A stretch of DNA of 28,916 nt from a virus: positions 1-28,916 of the IMG/VR virus record IMGVR_UViG_3300025168_000453; one strand, given 5' to 3'. The position numbers and the translations under genes are program-made. Below are positions 27,018-28,916 of the stretch, piece after piece. The first letter of the stretch is position 1, and every line of letters begins with the position of its first letter. The notes under the pieces were generated by a model, which did not search any database, was not told the origin of the DNA, and saw only the letters and a list, made by a program, of their open reading frames with translations.

Positions 27018-28579
27018 TGACAAGAATTAATGAAGATATCAGGTTTTACCTGCCCGCAGACCCTTACTACTACCAAGTAGATAACCTCCCCCTAAAGGAT
27101 TTATTAAATAATGATGTTAGGCTCCAGGACCAAATCGATGTGTTAACCGCTGATAATACTTCAACGGTAAGCAGAGATGGGTTTACAGAGCTTCAACCTT
27201 TTATTAATGGAGGCTTACCGGGCACAGTGTCAGTAAGACCAGGAAATTTCATAGGTAGGGTACAACGAACTTCAGATGGTGAGCTGCCGGGCTCGACTGT
27301 CGATAGAATGAATCAAGGAATTCAAGAAATAGGGTTTACGCCCACAACCCCAGCTGGCGACTACAATGTAAATGTTAACAACGCAGTCGATGTTGGTACC
27401 TCTAACATAGACCCAGATAAGTTTGTAGGACGAACGTCTGTATTCAATTTCTTTGGAGGAAGTATTAACATTGATGGATTTGATTTTACCGCCTTCGAAG
27501 GTGCAGGAGGAGTTACACCTCCCCTAGGAAGAATTGACTTAGTAGGCATCACCACTGTAAACGGTGCAATGGATGACCCCTTTCTTCCAGGTAACCCTAC
27601 AGGTACGGGACAAGTAATTGGTGACGGCTATCCAAAACTAGCTGTTGTCCAAGGCGCTGGAATCGTACAAGAGAACAATAACGTAAGAGAAGTTGTTATA
27701 GGTGAGAAGTACATCACCGTAGGCACTCCTCAAGAAGGTCTTAACGATTACGGCAGAGACCTGAACGGAACCGTAGTCCCTAACCCAACGTTTGGAACTG
27801 TCCCTTCTCCTGATGATATTGTTAATGTTTGTTTTTCAAACGATACGGTTATGACCGAGCTAGGCACACTTGCCGCAGCAAACCAAAATGCTTCTTTCTT
27901 TCTCCCTATCGCATATGTTTACGTGCCACAAAGCCATGTAAACGGTAACCCTATACCTAGACAGAACTTAAAGGATATTAGACCTTTTCTACGTACGGCA
28001 GAGCTAAGCCTACAAGAAAGACAGTCTTTAGCTGCCGCCGTAAACCCTAGTTACCATAACCCGGTTATAACTAACACTTCTCTTGAGACAAAGTTTTTAG
28101 AGGAAATCGATAGAGATAACGGCTCCCCGACTATTCAAACCCAGATTCAAGACCTTAGAGATGAGGTACAAACGATAACAGTTGAGCGAAGTCATCTGTG
28201 CGACACTCCATATCTGTTTAGGTCAGGTGGAATTTCCAACGGCGCTACTTATAACGTGACGAATGCCATTCTACCGGAACATCGAGCAAAAACTATTAAA
28301 ACTCTTTATGTTTATATGAGACCGTATGGAGGTACTGGTGATATTGGTACTGGGTGGGTCGGCGTCGAAACCCTTGGAGGCTTTGCTTTGTGGCTAATGA
28401 ACTGGGGAAACAGAGTCGAACACACCAGCACTATCACTGCTGCACCAGGAAACGGGAACGTAGCCGCTAGAGTTGACGGCGATGGAAACGTAACCGTTAA
28501 AACTCGAAAAAGTGGAACCTCTCAAAGTGTCTACGCATATATTGCCGGATATAGTTACGAAGATACTATTACTTTATAA
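27017..28579 (+). CDS. Tail fibre / baseplate protein sharing the 'DNLPL' N-terminal anchor
   Basis: This 520-residue protein begins with RFYLPADPYYYQVDNLPLKD (9-28). D15-P, Y18 and D22-N-L-P-L26 match the same features in the preceding beta-helix protein, suggesting a common way of docking to the baseplate. A long glycine- and proline-rich beta region follows (about 45-340). A short helical stretch (about 365-400, FLEEIDRDNG...QIQDLRDEVQTI) may be a trimerising coiled coil. The C-terminal ~120 residues look like a compact beta-sandwich head (strands KTLYVYMRPYG, GFALWLMNWG and SVYAYIAGYSYEDTITL), a likely receptor-contact or knob domain. The start at 27017 overlaps the preceding stop (TAATG), with GAGAGG about 8 nt upstream as a weak ribosome binding site. 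This is the last gene of the long structural run; a short non-coding gap follows. Confidence 0.75.
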   Translation: MTRINEDIRFYLPADPYYYQVDNLPLKDLLNNDVRLQDQIDVLTADNTSTVSRDGFTELQPFINGGLPGTVSVRPGNFIGRVQRTSDGELPGSTVDRMNQGIQEIGFTPTTPAGDYNVNVNNAVDVGTSNIDPDKFVGRTSVFNFFGGSINIDGFDFTAFEGAGGVTPPLGRIDLVGITTVNGAMDDPFLPGNPTGTGQVIGDGYPKLAVVQGAGIVQENNNVREVVIGEKYITVGTPQEGLNDYGRDLNGTVVPNPTFGTVPSPDDIVNVCFSNDTVMTELGTLAAANQNASFFLPIAYVYVPQSHVNGNPIPRQNLKDIRPFLRTAELSLQERQSLAAAVNPSYHNPVITNTSLETKFLEEIDRDNGSPTIQTQIQDLRDEVQTITVERSHLCDTPYLFRSGGISNGATYNVTNAILPEHRAKTIKTLYVYMRPYGGTGDIGTGWVGVETLGGFALWLMNWGNRVEHTSTITAAPGNGNVAARVDGDGNVTVKTRKSGTSQSVYAYIAGYSYEDTITL

Positions 28580-28597
28580 AAATAAAACCTATATAAT
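28569..28597 (+). promoter_or_regulatory. Possible promoter before the terminal small-gene pair
   Basis: The 23-nt gap before the ATG at 28603 is one of only a few gaps in the window and is very A/T-rich. TATAAT at 28592-28597 is a perfect sigma-70 -10 hexamer. TTACTT at 28569-28574 is a weak -35 at 17-nt spacing. However, this -10 would give a nearly leaderless mRNA for the 28603 start. Alternatively, TATAAAAA at 28575-28582 resembles the T4 late-promoter box (TATAAATA) and would leave a more usual leader. The two readings cannot be separated from sequence alone, and an A/T-rich translation leader is also possible. Confidence 0.3.
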
Positions 28598-28602
28598 AGA
28601 CT

Positions 28603-28812
28603 ATGTGGAAAACAATTCTAAATAATATCAATACTCTCATCTTAGCGAACTGGAAAGCTCTTTTCATGTTTGTACTGGGAGCTCTCGCAGGTGTATTCCT
28701 GCTTTCATGTTCTATGGTTAATACTGCTGTTGACGCAACGCAAGAAGCTGTCACCGATGTGGTAGAATATGTAACCGGTTCTGACGACGAGGAAACTCCA
28801 GACGCTGAATGA
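28603..28812 (+). CDS. Small membrane protein or lipoprotein, candidate lysis/envelope gene
   Basis: This 69-residue protein has an 18-residue polar N-terminus ending in K18. A hydrophobic segment (19-35, ALFMFVLGALAGVFLLS) follows, ending at C36. F-L-L-S-C satisfies a loose lipobox (though L at -2 is unusual), so it could be a lipoprotein with a long n-region or a single-pass inner-membrane protein. The remaining 33 residues are short, alanine/threonine/valine-rich and then strongly acidic (SDDEETPDAE). It overlaps the next lipoprotein gene by ATGA. A small membrane protein plus an overlapping lipoprotein gene is the layout of spanin pairs in Gram-negative phages, but this one lacks a clear periplasmic coiled coil. 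The spanin reading is only a possibility. Confidence 0.6.
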   Translation: MWKTILNNINTLILANWKALFMFVLGALAGVFLLSCSMVNTAVDATQEAVTDVVEYVTGSDDEETPDAE

Positions 28813-28916
28813 AACTTTTAATAAGCATTCTGCTGCTAACCTCTAGCTGTTCAACACTAGCCCCCATCTTTGGTGGCGCAGCTGGAGCAGCGGCAGGAAG
28901 TTTAGGCGGACCAGCA
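28809..28916 (+). CDS. Glycine-zipper lipoprotein (3' partial, runs off the window)
   Basis: The first 36 residues are visible. A short basic start (MK) is followed by a hydrophobic run (LLISILLL) and a lipobox-like T-S-S-C14, a good type II signal peptide. Immediately after the cysteine comes PIFGGAAGAAAGSLGGPA, in which G22, G26, G30 and G34 form a GxxxGxxxGxxxG glycine zipper. That motif packs helices in membranes and occurs in outer-membrane and surface lipoproteins. The ATG at 28809 overlaps the stop of the upstream small gene (ATGA). Its closeness to another membrane protein gene suggests a lysis or envelope-acting pair (o-spanin-like), but the rest of the protein is needed to judge. 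Confidence 0.6.
   Translation, partial: MKLLISILLLTSSCSTLAPIFGGAAGAAAGSLGGPA

Noticed and set aside
12915-28579. Diversity-generating retroelement targeting the adhesin genes
   Set aside because: No reverse transcriptase, no template/variable repeat pair and no C-type-lectin target motif were seen in the window.

Overview
The window is a single, tightly packed, rightward (+ strand) block of virion structural genes from a contractile-tailed (myovirus-type) bacteriophage or a closely related prophage. The diagnostic genes are T4-type baseplate components: a gp53-like wedge protein, a hub protein, a gp5/VgrG-type central spike, a gp25-like wedge protein, a gp6/Baseplate_J-like wedge protein and a tail-protein-I-like wedge protein. 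No bacterial housekeeping gene, tRNA, rRNA, transposase or CRISPR array is visible. The host cannot be fixed from the sequence. Two prolipoprotein-like small genes at the right edge suggest a Gram-negative host. Most start codons lack a Shine-Dalgarno sequence and are reached by TAATG/ATGA coupling or sit behind an A/T-rich leader. That fits hosts or phages with little Shine-Dalgarno use, but does not prove it.

Layout. Positions 1-6615 hold the tail-tube-end and hub module: a probable tube-initiator or connector protein cut by the left edge, the gp53-like protein, a 1398-residue hub protein, and a spike ending in an HxH tip. Positions 6615-10880 hold two accessory structural genes: an unrecognised protein that may contain a duplicated beta domain, and a 1054-residue protein with coiled-coil regions and a LamG/concanavalin-like lectin domain. 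Positions 10883-17762 hold the wedge module (gp25-like, gp6-like, tail-protein-I-like). The last of these carries a tail of about 1,200 residues ending in beta-sandwich, carbohydrate-binding-like modules. Positions 17752-28579 hold four peripheral baseplate, fibre or adhesin genes. They form two apparent family pairs: a 1487-residue and a 201-residue protein sharing N- and C-terminal signatures, then a 1397-residue beta-helix protein and a 520-residue protein sharing an N-terminal 'DNxPL' motif. Positions 28603-28916 begin a different module: a small membrane or lipoprotein gene overlapping a glycine-zipper lipoprotein gene that runs off the right edge (candidate lysis or envelope genes).

How they work together (inference from the families). 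Spike and hub form the central puncturing device at the end of the tail tube. The gp53-, gp25-, gp6- and tail-protein-I-like proteins build the wedges around it. The very large lectin-like and beta-helix proteins would decorate the baseplate rim for glycan recognition. Five of the proteins here exceed 1,000 residues, so this phage seems to spend much of its coding capacity on its host-contact apparatus. I see no defence, counter-defence or enzymatic system in the window. The most unusual content is the modular construction of the adhesin genes.
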